Assembly (NCBI GenBank): GCA_040753915.1
Contig: JBFMDN010000003.1
Coordinates: forward strand, 1 to 64,000
Direction of reading: 5' to 3'
Origin: JBFMDN01 sp040753915
GTDB taxonomy: Bacteria; Desulfobacterota; Desulfomonilia; Desulfomonilales; Desulfomonilaceae
Length of the DNA stretch: 64,000 nucleotides
In this document: piece after piece, positions 52,991-62,300 of the stretch
How positions within the stretch are numbered: the stretch's first letter is position 1
Layout of the letters: the number at the start of each line of letters is the position of its first letter
Translations under genes and position numbers: made by a program
Notes under the pieces: generated by a model
The model's input: the letters and a program-made list of their open reading frames with translations, nothing else
Database searches by the model: none
Told to the model about the DNA's origin: nothing

Positions 52991-53072
52991 GGGCAGGTAC
53001 TTGCTTCAGCCCTGTTTCGGGAAGGGTGGGGCTCAAACCCGCCCTCCATTGAAACGGGATCTGAACCTGCCC
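52991..53072. repeat. Long imperfect palindrome
   Basis: Outer arms GGGCAGGT (52991-52998) and ACCTGCCC (53065-53072) enclose further pairing segments (CCCTGTTTC with GAAACGGG, GGGTGGG with CCCGCCC). It is about 80 bp long with a small loop and could be a REP-like element or a strong terminator. The rest of 52731-53277 holds no gene I can support. Confidence 0.5.
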
Positions 53073-53277
53073 TTCCCTAAAGGCGGGGGTTCCCTCAAAG
53101 ACGTAGCCGTACTGACGGAATCCTGTACTCAGGAGCTCTTAAAGACATACAGGGGAGACAAAGGTTGATTTTGTGCATCTTTCTTTGCTTATCTGTGTGA
53201 GATTGATTAGGTTGTCCGTGAATAGCAGTCCCCGTATTGGGTGTGCGCGTGCTGAGCGATTTCAGGGATTCGGTGCC

Positions 53278-54150
53278 ATGCCTTTCTTCAGCACATGGTT
53301 GAACCCGAAGACCGCACGGGTTGGCCCTCTGTCAGGTGGAGGACAGGGGTCCAGTTCCTCCAAGAGGGGGGACCGTGATGTTTACGCGTGGACTTTGTGG
53401 ACTGTGGCAGTCGTCGGATTCGGTCTGGCGCTGGGACTAATCTCCTGCTGTGCCCCTGCCATCAAGTATCACATCATAGACTATCCGAAGCCGAGCAGAA
53501 GCCTCGATGTTCCGATCCCGGATACCGTTATGGTCTACCATTTTCTCATGGGCGATTCAGTGGATTTGTATGCCCTGGCGATCGAGCATCAAGGCCAGGA
53601 AGGGACGAAGACCTTGCATCGATGGGAGCAAAATCCTTCAGACATGATCACGGATCTGATCTTGCGCGACCTGGAAGCCTCCGGTACATTTGCCAAGGCG
53701 GTGGATCAATGGAGCGCTTCGCGATACCGATACGCTCTCGAGGGCAAGCTCACGAAGCTACGGGGCGTGGTGTCCAATGGCAAAGCGGAAGCGGTGCTCG
53801 AGGCCGAGGCAGCCCTCTTTGATTTCGAGACTCCTCTCGGCGCGAGAAAACGAATCATGAAGAAAACGTACACGATCCGAGCTCCGAGTGTTGATACCGA
53901 TCCTGGTTCCATCGCGAGAGCAATGAACCTGGCCGTTCGGAGATTGTCCGAGAGGATTCGATCCGACATCCTGGAATCTTTGGGAAAAGAAGAGCAGACC
54001 GAAAGCCCGACGCAAGAGCCTCGTCCCCTGTCGCCTCCTGAGAAACGCTTGTCGTGTCGCTCATGTTTTCTCGGGCATTTGGGGGCAGCTACGAATGGAA
54101 AGGTGTGGGAAAAGGGTTGCTCTTTCGACACCTCGCTGGTAACCTTTTGA
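53278..54150 (+). CDS. ABC-type transport auxiliary lipoprotein (PqiC/YmbA-like)
   Basis: The mature part (about 160 residues after LGLISCCAP) has the features of the ABC_trans_aux family: YPKPSRSLDVPIPDTVMVYH at the start, then an RYRYALEGKLTKLRG segment and a final MNLAVRRLSERIRSDILESLG helix. Such lipoproteins work with MCE complexes. The lipobox cysteine sits near residue 60 from this start, an unusually long leader. An ATG at 53378 has a very strong GAGGGGGG site but is out of frame by one base, so a frameshift may have split the start from the body. Confidence 0.68.
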   Translation: MPFFSTWLNPKTARVGPLSGGGQGSSSSKRGDRDVYAWTLWTVAVVGFGLALGLISCCAPAIKYHIIDYPKPSRSLDVPIPDTVMVYHFLMGDSVDLYALAIEHQGQEGTKTLHRWEQNPSDMITDLILRDLEASGTFAKAVDQWSASRYRYALEGKLTKLRGVVSNGKAEAVLEAEAALFDFETPLGARKRIMKKTYTIRAPSVDTDPGSIARAMNLAVRRLSERIRSDILESLGKEEQTESPTQEPRPLSPPEKRLSCRSCFLGHLGAATNGKVWEKGCSFDTSLVTF

Positions 54151-54226
54151 CCATGAGCCTCAGCGGTCAACGCAATTTCGGCAGGCAGTGCGCGACCGTG
54201 AAACCGCATGAAGCACGAGAGCGATC

Positions 54227-54580
54227 ATGAAGACCGTATTGGTAGTAGACGACGAAAAGCATATTCGGGAGCTGTACCGGAGCGAGCTTGAAGACGAGGG
54301 ATATGGGGTGGTGCTCGCTGAATCCGGAAAAGAAGCCCTGGAAGTAGTGGATCAGCATCCTCCTGACCTGATTGTCCTTGACATCCAAATGCCTGGCATG
54401 GACGGAATCGAAACGCTGGAAAAGCTCCTCGGTCAGGATCGCGGGATTCCCATAATTTTGAACACGGCTTACAGTCATTACAAGGACGATTTTACCACCT
54501 GGGGAGCGGACGCCTATGTGGTGAAATCTTCTGACATGTCAAAGCTCAAGGCAGAGATCAAGAGGCTACTGGGAGAATGA
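54227..54580 (+). CDS. Receiver-only response regulator
   Basis: This is a 117-residue CheY-like receiver with all active-site residues: Asp9-Asp10 (VVDDEK), phospho-acceptor Asp52 in LIVLDIQMP, Thr in ILNTAYS and Lys in YVVKSSD. There is no output domain. It overlaps the glgC start by 4 nt (ATGA), so the two are translationally coupled. It may regulate ADP-glucose synthesis by protein contact or take part in a phosphorelay. No sensor kinase gene is adjacent; the nearest kinase-like gene lies 35 kb away. Confidence 0.88.
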   Translation: MKTVLVVDDEKHIRELYRSELEDEGYGVVLAESGKEALEVVDQHPPDLIVLDIQMPGMDGIETLEKLLGQDRGIPIILNTAYSHYKDDFTTWGADAYVVKSSDMSKLKAEIKRLLGE

Positions 54581-55818
54581 ACCTTCGAAAGGCTATGAAA
54601 GACACCCTTTGCATCCTTATGGCAGGAGGCAAAGGGGAAAGACTCTACCCGTTGACAAAAGTCAGGGCCAAGCCCTCTGTGAGATTTGCCGGCATTTATC
54701 GCATCATAGATTTCACGCTATCGAACTGCCTTAATTCCGACATTCGTACGCTTTACGTGCTCACCCAGTACCGATCACTGTCCCTCGAACGTCATATCAG
54801 GCTGGGATGGAACATTTTCAATCATGAGTTGGGCGAGTTCATAGAGTGTATTCCTCCTCAGCAGCGAAACGTGGATCGCTGGTACCGCGGGACTGCTGAC
54901 AGCATCTATCAGAACATCTATATCCTGCAGAGGGTACGGCCCCAACGCGTCCTCATCCTATCCGGGGACCATGTGTACAGGATGAATTATAACGACATGC
55001 TTGCTCAGCACATGGAAACCAATGCCGATCTGACCGTCGCGGGAGTGGAAGTGCCAAGGTCCCAGGCCAGCGCGTTCGGTGTGATTGGCTCCGATGAAGA
55101 AATGCGCATCGTAACGTGGGAGGAAAAGCCCAAAGATCCGAAACCGGTCCCTGGAAATCCCGACAGTTCTTTCGTGTCCATGGGAGTATACATCTTTAAC
55201 ACGGACGTGCTGGTAAAGCGGGTAATTGCTGATGCCAAGAACCACGCTTCCTCCCACGATTTCGGAAAAGACGTTGTGCCCGGGATGCTCAACACTCACC
55301 GCGTATACGTCCACAGTTTTGTGGACGCGACGGACCCGTCCAGTCGATATTGGCGGGACATCGGTACTATCGACGCCTACTGGGAAGCCAACATGGATCT
55401 GTGCTCGGAAGCGCCCCAGTGCAACCTGTACGACAAGAGTTGGCCGATCAGGACGTACCAGGAACAGGTGCCGCCGGCCAGAGTCGTTGCCGCACCTATG
55501 TGTCGAGAACAGACCACCGCCACTGTTTCAGTTGACTCCTTGATCGCCGGGGGATGCATCGTCAATGGGAGCACCGTGGTCAGATCGGTCCTTTCCCACA
55601 ATGTGCGCGTTGGCGAGGGTGCGGTGGTAGAAGAGTCGGTTGTGCTCGACGGGGTGCAGATTGGACGGAACGCTCATGTGAGGAAGGCCATTATTGACGA
55701 CGACGTGGTCGTTCCCGAAGGTTTTACCATTGGAGTCAATCCCGAGGAAGATCGCAAGCGCTTCACCATATCTCCGGGCGGCGTGATTGTGGTTCCGAGA
55801 GGGATCCGTTTGGACTAG
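54577..55818 (+). CDS. glgC: Glucose-1-phosphate adenylyltransferase
   Basis: This 413-residue ADP-glucose pyrophosphorylase catalyses the committed step of glycogen synthesis. Key parts are the nucleotide-binding AGGKGERLYPLTKVRAKPSV (about 15-34), SGDHVYRMNY and EEKPKDPKPV. The C-terminal left-handed beta-helix has VNGSTVVRSVLSHNVRVGEG. Length is typical of the bacterial GlgC. It is coupled to the receiver gene upstream. Other glycogen genes are absent from the window. Confidence 0.95.
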   Translation: MNLRKAMKDTLCILMAGGKGERLYPLTKVRAKPSVRFAGIYRIIDFTLSNCLNSDIRTLYVLTQYRSLSLERHIRLGWNIFNHELGEFIECIPPQQRNVDRWYRGTADSIYQNIYILQRVRPQRVLILSGDHVYRMNYNDMLAQHMETNADLTVAGVEVPRSQASAFGVIGSDEEMRIVTWEEKPKDPKPVPGNPDSSFVSMGVYIFNTDVLVKRVIADAKNHASSHDFGKDVVPGMLNTHRVYVHSFVDATDPSSRYWRDIGTIDAYWEANMDLCSEAPQCNLYDKSWPIRTYQEQVPPARVVAAPMCREQTTATVSVDSLIAGGCIVNGSTVVRSVLSHNVRVGEGAVVEESVVLDGVQIGRNAHVRKAIIDDDVVVPEGFTIGVNPEEDRKRFTISPGGVIVVPRGIRLD

Positions 55819-55883
55819 CACAGTATCGGGGGCACGAAAGCTCGAGCACGCGCCGGGATCGAACGCCCCGTCGGGAGAAAGGG

Positions 55884-56666
55884 ATGCCTGAAATCCTGGC
55901 AAGGGGAACGCTGTTGTCCTACGCTGTTGAGCCGGAGGAGCTCAATCCGCTCGACCTCGCCATTGCATTTGTCCATGGCAGCGGCGGAGATAGCCAGGAC
56001 TGGAAATACCAACTGACTGGCCTTTCTCGTACGGTTCCCATCATTGCTCTGGAGCTTCCGGGGCACGGGGGCTCCCCTCCTCCGGCTTTGGAACGAGTGG
56101 AGGCGCATGCTCAGTGTGTCATGGATTTCGTGGATGCCCTTGGCCTCCGCAAGGTGATGCTGGTGGGATGCTCGCTGGGAAGCGCCATCACGCTCTCTGT
56201 GGCTCTCTCCAAGCCCTCGTGGCTCACGGCAATTGGATTGGTGGGCGCAGGAGCTCGGCTAAGGGTGCTTCCAGCCCTGCTCGAAGGCCTCAAGGTCGCC
56301 CCGGACACAGCGCTCGCGATGCTTGCGGATTTCTGCCTGTCCCCCGCATCTGCGCCCGAAGTTCACGAGGAAATACGCCAGAAGCTCCTGGCCGCTACAG
56401 CGGATGTCGTGCACAAGGACTTGAGCGCGTGCGACCGCTTCGACGTGATGAATCGCCTCGGAGAGATCTCCCTCCCCGCATGGATAATCGTGGGAGAAGA
56501 CGATAGATTGACGCCCGTGAAATACGCTCAGTATCTTAATCGGGGGCTTTCTTCCTCGTCCCTGACCGTGGTTCCGAGAGCAGGTCACCTGGTAATGATG
56601 GAACAGCCGGAAAGCTTCAACGAGAGTCTTTTGCGGTTTCTCAGCACATCCGGTCTGCTGAGCTGA
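55884..56666 (+). CDS. Alpha/beta hydrolase
   Basis: This 260-residue alpha/beta hydrolase has the nucleophile elbow GCSLGS (Ser at about residue 95), an early FVHGSGGDSQDW oxyanion-hole loop, acid Asp in GEDDRLTP and the catalytic His in AGHLVMMEQP. Its substrate cannot be inferred. The ATG follows a GGAG site. It starts 66 nt after glgC and may be in the same transcript; mreB reads convergently just downstream. Confidence 0.88.
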   Translation: MPEILARGTLLSYAVEPEELNPLDLAIAFVHGSGGDSQDWKYQLTGLSRTVPIIALELPGHGGSPPPALERVEAHAQCVMDFVDALGLRKVMLVGCSLGSAITLSVALSKPSWLTAIGLVGAGARLRVLPALLEGLKVAPDTALAMLADFCLSPASAPEVHEEIRQKLLAATADVVHKDLSACDRFDVMNRLGEISLPAWIIVGEDDRLTPVKYAQYLNRGLSSSSLTVVPRAGHLVMMEQPESFNESLLRFLSTSGLLS

Positions 56667-56674
56667 CACGGGGC

Positions 56675-57706
56675 CTAGGTGCTTGCAACCTCGCGCAGGA
56701 GATCCAAGTCCTCGAGCATCATGCCTGCTCCGCGGGCTACAGTGGTAAGAGGGTCGTCCGGAACGATTACAGGTACGCCTATCTCTCTCCTGATGCGCTT
56801 ATCCAGGTTCTTTAAGAGCGCGCCACCACCCGTCAGGACAATACCCGTGTCGATGATGTCCGCAGCCAATTCAGGCGGGCAAGCTTCCAACGCCACTTTG
56901 ACACTGTCCACGATCGAGTTGACTGAATCCATGATTGCCATGGTGACGTCCTGAGAGTTGATGGTGATCGTCTTGGGTATCCCGTCCATGAGATCTCTTC
57001 CTTTGACGTCAATTTCCTCCACCTCGTCGTCCTGGTAAGCTCTGCCCACCATCTGTTTGATCTGCTCCGCTGTGGAGAGCCCGATGAGGATACTATAGTT
57101 TTTCCGAATAAATTCGCTAATATCGACGTCCAGTTTGTCGCCAGCTACCTTGCTCGAATTGCTGTACACCACTCCGGTCAAAGATATGATGGCCACTTCC
57201 GTAGTCCCGCCTCCGACATCCACAATCATGTTGCTCATTGGCTCGGTTACCGGAAGTCCCGCTCCCATGGCCGCGGCCATAGCCTCCTGAACAAGATAGA
57301 CCTCATGGGCGCCCGCGTTCAGGGTGGAGTCTCGAACTGCGCGTAGCTCGACCGGGGTAATTCCCGAGGGCACGGAAATGATGACTCGGGGTCGCACGAG
57401 ACTTCTTCTCCCATGAACTTTTTGGATGAAGAATTTCAGCATAAGGGTTGCCATCTCGAAATTGGAAATCACTCCGCCTCTCAGTGGACGGAAAACGTCT
57501 ATGGATCCCGGGACGCGCCCTATCATTTTCTTGGCGTCTTCGCCGATCCAGACTTCGGACGTCCGGCGGTCTCGCCTGCGGATGGCCACCACAGAGGGCT
57601 CATTGAGAACGATGCCCCTGCCCTGGACTGAAACGAGTGTGTTTGCGGTGCCCAGATCAATGGCGAGGTTCTTGGACAGCTTGGACGCCAGTAAGTTGAA
57701 CAGCAT
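56675..57706 (-). CDS. mreB: Rod shape-determining protein MreB
   Basis: This 343-residue actin homologue guides lateral wall synthesis. It has phosphate 1 (AIDLGTANTLV near 15-25), RPLRGGVISNF, phosphate 2 (IVDVGGGTTEVAII) and the adenosine motif VLTGGGALLKN. Length fits. The ATG at 57706 matches the family MLFN start; a GTG four codons upstream has no better ribosome-binding site. A 7-bp palindrome, TCAAGGC / GCCTTGA (57734-57757), lies in the leader. mreC/mreD are not next to it in this window. Confidence 0.95.
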   Translation of the reverse strand: MLFNLLASKLSKNLAIDLGTANTLVSVQGRGIVLNEPSVVAIRRRDRRTSEVWIGEDAKKMIGRVPGSIDVFRPLRGGVISNFEMATLMLKFFIQKVHGRRSLVRPRVIISVPSGITPVELRAVRDSTLNAGAHEVYLVQEAMAAAMGAGLPVTEPMSNMIVDVGGGTTEVAIISLTGVVYSNSSKVAGDKLDVDISEFIRKNYSILIGLSTAEQIKQMVGRAYQDDEVEEIDVKGRDLMDGIPKTITINSQDVTMAIMDSVNSIVDSVKVALEACPPELAADIIDTGIVLTGGGALLKNLDKRIRREIGVPVIVPDDPLTTVARGAGMMLEDLDLLREVAST

Positions 57707-57957
57707 CGCGGTTCCCACATACGGAGGTACTGTTCAAGGCCGCCGAAACAGCCTTGAGAAGAGAACTACCACAAACGGCACAAGAGGAGGACCGCCGGGC
57801 GGCAGAAGCCTCTTGGGGGGTATATGGAGCTTCTCGCGATTCTCAGGATCTTCGAAACGGCATTTGCCGAAGTGCCGGAGTCCCGATGCTCCACTATGTT
57901 GTATCATGATCCGAAAAGGAGAAGTCCTCGGGGAAGGCACACATCAGGAATCGACAG

Positions 57958-59274
57958 CTAAAGCCTCACCTCGATGATTGAGCTCTTCTTGAGCTCCTCA
58001 ATCCAGTCCTTCATCCGCTCGTTGATCTTCGTGGTCTTGAGAATCATCATGACCTGGTCACGAACTTTCCGGTATTCTCTCTCTTCTTCAGGTGTCAGGA
58101 TTCCCGAGACGTCTCGCTCCTGGGATTTGGAATTGGCTCCCTCAGAGTCGGAAGCACGAGAGCCTGGAGCATCCTCGTCCGGCCCCTGCCTGCGAGATTG
58201 CATTTGAGGTTGTCTTTCGGCTCTCTCTGCCATGCGCTGTTCATACATCTTCTTTTGCTGCTCAATGAGCTTTTTGCGAACGTTTTCAGGTATGGGCACT
58301 TCTTTTGTGACTCTATCCTTTGCGTCGTCCAGGAAAAAGAACAAAACGGCTTCCTTCGACTGAATTGGCCCGATCACCTGACCGACCTTCATCCGTTGAA
58401 CCATCTTCTGCCACTGGGGTACCATGTCTTTGTAGCTCATATACCCCAGGTCTCCTCCTTTGGAAGCAAGCGGATCCTCCGAGTACTTCTTTGCAACGTC
58501 CGCAAAAGCGGCGCCGGTAAGGAGCTCCTGGGAAACTTTTTCCGCCTTGCTCTTCACTTTCTGCAGAGCTGCCTTATCTCCGCGAGTGGGAATCTTGATC
58601 GTGAGCATCCGTAGTCTCAACCTACCCCCCAAGTGAACCTCCTCATGGGTCGGCACGTCGGGACGGAACTCTTCAGGGGGAGGTGAGGAAGGCGCAGACT
58701 GGTCTTGCAGCTCCTTGATCCGATCCGCAATTTTTCCTCGATTCTCCTTGAAGTAACGCTGGGCATCTTCTTCACTGACCGGTACCTTGGCTGAGACTTC
58801 CCGGGCGATCAATCCCTTGAGTCTGAGCTGTCGTTTCCACAAGTCGCGAAAATCACCGTAGTTCAGCCCATTCGCGGCCAGAAAGAGCACAAATCGCTCG
58901 TGGGAAAGCTTGTTGCGGTTTTTCAGGGAATCGATCGATGCTTCCACTGCCTTCTCATCCAGCTTGAGTCCTTTTTTCTGCGCCACCTGATCGAGAAGGT
59001 GGATTACGACCAACTCGTCAAGCAATTCACGTTCCGTAGGCCACTTTCCCGGCGGAACTATGCCCAGATTCAGATTCGTGAGCCCTCTCATGAACGGTTG
59101 TTTGAACTTCTGGACGTCGGACTCGAGGATGACGTCGCCATTTACGACTGCGACGATTCGGTCTGTATAGACTTCACCCTGGGCCGAAGCCACTAAGGCT
59201 AAACATAAGAGCCAGGCCGCGACTAACGGACGAAGCGTCAGGGTCATGAGGTCTGTGCTACTCTCCTTAATCAT
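57958..59274 (-). CDS. SurA-like periplasmic peptidyl-prolyl isomerase
   Basis: This 438-residue protein has a signal peptide (about 1-33, cleaved near VASA-QG) and a SurA N-terminal chaperone domain beginning EVYTDRIVAVVNGDVILESDVQKF. One parvulin-type rotamase domain follows (DVAKKYSEDPLASKGGDLGYM and VIGPIQSKEAVLFFFLDD, about 240-335). The last 100 residues are charged and rich in Gln, Arg and Glu. It helps fold outer-membrane proteins. Canonical SurA has two parvulin domains, so this single-domain form is closer to other deltaproteobacterial SurA-like proteins. It starts 51 nt after mfd on the same strand. Confidence 0.9.
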   Translation of the reverse strand: MIKESSTDLMTLTLRPLVAAWLLCLALVASAQGEVYTDRIVAVVNGDVILESDVQKFKQPFMRGLTNLNLGIVPPGKWPTERELLDELVVIHLLDQVAQKKGLKLDEKAVEASIDSLKNRNKLSHERFVLFLAANGLNYGDFRDLWKRQLRLKGLIAREVSAKVPVSEEDAQRYFKENRGKIADRIKELQDQSAPSSPPPEEFRPDVPTHEEVHLGGRLRLRMLTIKIPTRGDKAALQKVKSKAEKVSQELLTGAAFADVAKKYSEDPLASKGGDLGYMSYKDMVPQWQKMVQRMKVGQVIGPIQSKEAVLFFFLDDAKDRVTKEVPIPENVRKKLIEQQKKMYEQRMAERAERQPQMQSRRQGPDEDAPGSRASDSEGANSKSQERDVSGILTPEEEREYRKVRDQVMMILKTTKINERMKDWIEELKKSSIIEVRL

Positions 59275-59324
59275 TCAGAAGCCACTTTCGCGCTCGACGG
59301 AACCTCTCGGACAGTCAGCGCCTC

Positions 59325-62300
59325 TCAGGACAATCTGGAGCTGCGGCCAGGTGCTCCGCCCACCGCGATCTTTCCGCCTTCATCTTGGGCACGGCTATGT
59401 CTTTTAGACAAAACGTGCTTTTTTTTCAAGACCCTCGAATCACGATCGTTGTGCTCTCCCCCGCCAGCATCGTCCTCGAAGACGGCAGTATTTCGGTCAA
59501 TCGACCGGCGTAACATATCCATGAGCTCGCAGCACCGATTGATTCTGGATTGAGAGTCGAGATTTCCGATTCGAAACACGAGGCGATCGCCAGGCGTCAG
59601 CCGGACGCGCTGGTCCCTTTGAGCCCATGCCACAAGCGACGCGGGGCTTAATCGAGTATCAGGGGAGAAGGCAAGGACAAGGTCCTGTTTCGTGTAATCC
59701 AAGCGTTGAATTCTAATCTCCTTCATTGCGTGCCGTATCTTCATAAGCTGGATCAAATGTGTGACAGAGGTGGGCAGCCTGCCGTAAAGGTCGAGCATTT
59801 CCTCCTCGATTCCATCGATCTCCGATTCAGCCGCAGCCCGCGAGAGCCTCTTGTAGAGATTCATGCGCTGCTGGGGATCGGGGACGTACGCTTCCGGAAT
59901 GAGGACCTCCAGCTTGAGATTGATCTCCGGATCTATCCGTGGAGCAGCCTCTTCACCTTTGATTTCCTGGACGGCTTGCTCCAGAAGATCAAGATACATC
60001 TCGTATCCCACCAGGTTGACGTGACCCGATTGAGACGTGCCCAGTATGTTTCCCGCACCCCTGATTTCCATGTCCCGCATAGCGATGCGAAAACCTTGTC
60101 CCAGGCTTGAGTGCTCCTGAATAACCGCGAGCCTCTTCATGGCGTCTCTCGTCATCAGTGTTTCAGGGGGAGTAAGCAGGTACGCATACGCACGCACGTG
60201 GGACCGGCCGACCCGACCTCTGAGCTGATAAAGGTCTGCGAGCCCAAAAGTGTCAGCCCGCTCAATGATAATGGTATTCGCTCGGGGTATGTCGAGGCCC
60301 GATTCGATTATGTTGGTGCAGACAAGCACGTTGATATGACCCGTCACGAACTCGAGCATGACCTTTTCAAGATCTCGATCGACCATCTGTCCGTGAGCCA
60401 CTCCGAACCTGGCCTCCGGGATCAGGCGCTGAAGAGCGGCGGCGCGCTGGCGGATAGTCTGAACTCTATTGTGTAGGTAGAAAACCTGGCCGCCGCGGTT
60501 CAGCTCGCGCAGTATTGTCTCCCTGAGGACATCGTCCGATTGACGCATGACGTGAGTCCGAATAGAGCGCCGATTTGCCGGAGGAGTCTCGATCACGGAA
60601 AGGTCTCGAATTCCGGACAAAGACAGATTGAGGGTTCGCGGTATTGGCGTCGCTGTCAAGGTGAGCACATCTACCTGTGCCTTATATTTCTTTATTCTCT
60701 CCTTGTGAGCAACACCGAACCGATGCTCCTCGTCAACGACGAGCAGTCCTAAGTCGCGGAATTGGATCTCCTTTCCGAGAAGCTTGTGGGTACCGACTAT
60801 GAGGTCGATCTTGCCCTCACCAAGTTTTCTGATGACCTCCTTCTGGTCCGCCGGCCGCCGGAAGCGTGATAGTACGTCGACAACGATGGGATAGCCGTTG
60901 AAGCGTCGTGTAAAGGACTCATAGTGCTGCTGAGCCAACACGGTAGTGGGAACGAGAATCGCCACCTGTTTGCCGTCCATTATGGCTCTGAAAGCAGCGC
61001 GCATTGCCACTTCCGTCTTTCCGTAGCCCACGTCTCCACAAACGAGATGGTCCAGCGGTCTGTCAGAATCCATAGCCTCGAGAACATCCTGGATTGCTTT
61101 CGCCTGATCGGGTGTCTCTTCGAATTCGAAAGCAGCCTCAAATGCTGTGAAGGTTTCGTCTATGGGGGAGTAGGGCTTGCGCCTCGATAGCTGGCGTCTT
61201 GCGTAGATGTCCAGGAGTTCTTTGGCCATCTCCCGTATGGACTGCTTGACCCGAGCTTTGGTCTTCTCCCATCCTTTTCCGCCCAATCGATCGATACGCG
61301 GGGGGCCCTCCGACCCAGAAACGTACTTCTGAATGACCTGAAGACGCTCGACGGGATGGTAAAGGAGATCTCCGCCGGCAAACTCAATGACCATTACCTC
61401 CCCGGCTACTCCGTCAAATGTCTTTCGCATCAGGCCCCGAAAAATCCCGATACCATAGTTTTCGTGGACTACTGCTTCCCCTTCGACCAAATCGGTAAGG
61501 GACGAGATCAAGCTCCCCCGCGGCCGGATACGTGCGGGAGTCCTTACTCGCGAGCCGAAGATCTCTTCCTCCGTGATGATGATCTTTCCTGCTGCCGGCA
61601 TGCGGAATCCTGCAGACAGGGGGCCGACATAGAGGCGAATTCCTGGAGTTGGTCCGGCTTCGAGATTGGACGGATCGAACGGAGATCCGAAGAAATGCAC
61701 GTGCAGAGGGTACGGTTCCAGAAGCTTGAGAAGGCGGTTCGCCTGTCCTCGCGTGTGGCTCACAAGGAAGATCTCATTTCCTTCGTCCTGCCACTGGGTG
61801 AAACGACGCACCAGTCCCGCCATGCTCTCATCAAAGGCCTTGGATCGGAGCACCTCGGGTCTGATGTCCGAATTGTCATGGCATTGGACTCGAAATGCCT
61901 CGCGACCCGGTTCTTCGACCTCTAATTCGGAGACCTCCACAGTCCTCGCCTGCGAGAGCCTGGCGGTGAGCTCGTCTCGAGACAGATAGACCTCATGGGG
62001 ATCGGGAACCGGGAGCTCGTCCGAGACCGCAGCCTCATAGCCCCTGAAAATTTCCTCCTCGAGATCTTCCAGGGATCCCGCGAGGACATCGGATTGAGGC
62101 AGAACCACGGCAGCGTCCGGAGGAATATATTCCAAGAGAGTTTCAAGCCGGCTGTAGAAGTAGGGAAGATAAACCTCCGCGCCAGAGAATCGCACCCGGT
62201 GTCGGAAATCATCGACCAGTCCCTGCCTCGTTCGTTTTTCAGAACCGCGTTCCAGGCAGGCATCCACGAGACGTTTCAAACCGCGATCCAGATCGCCTTC

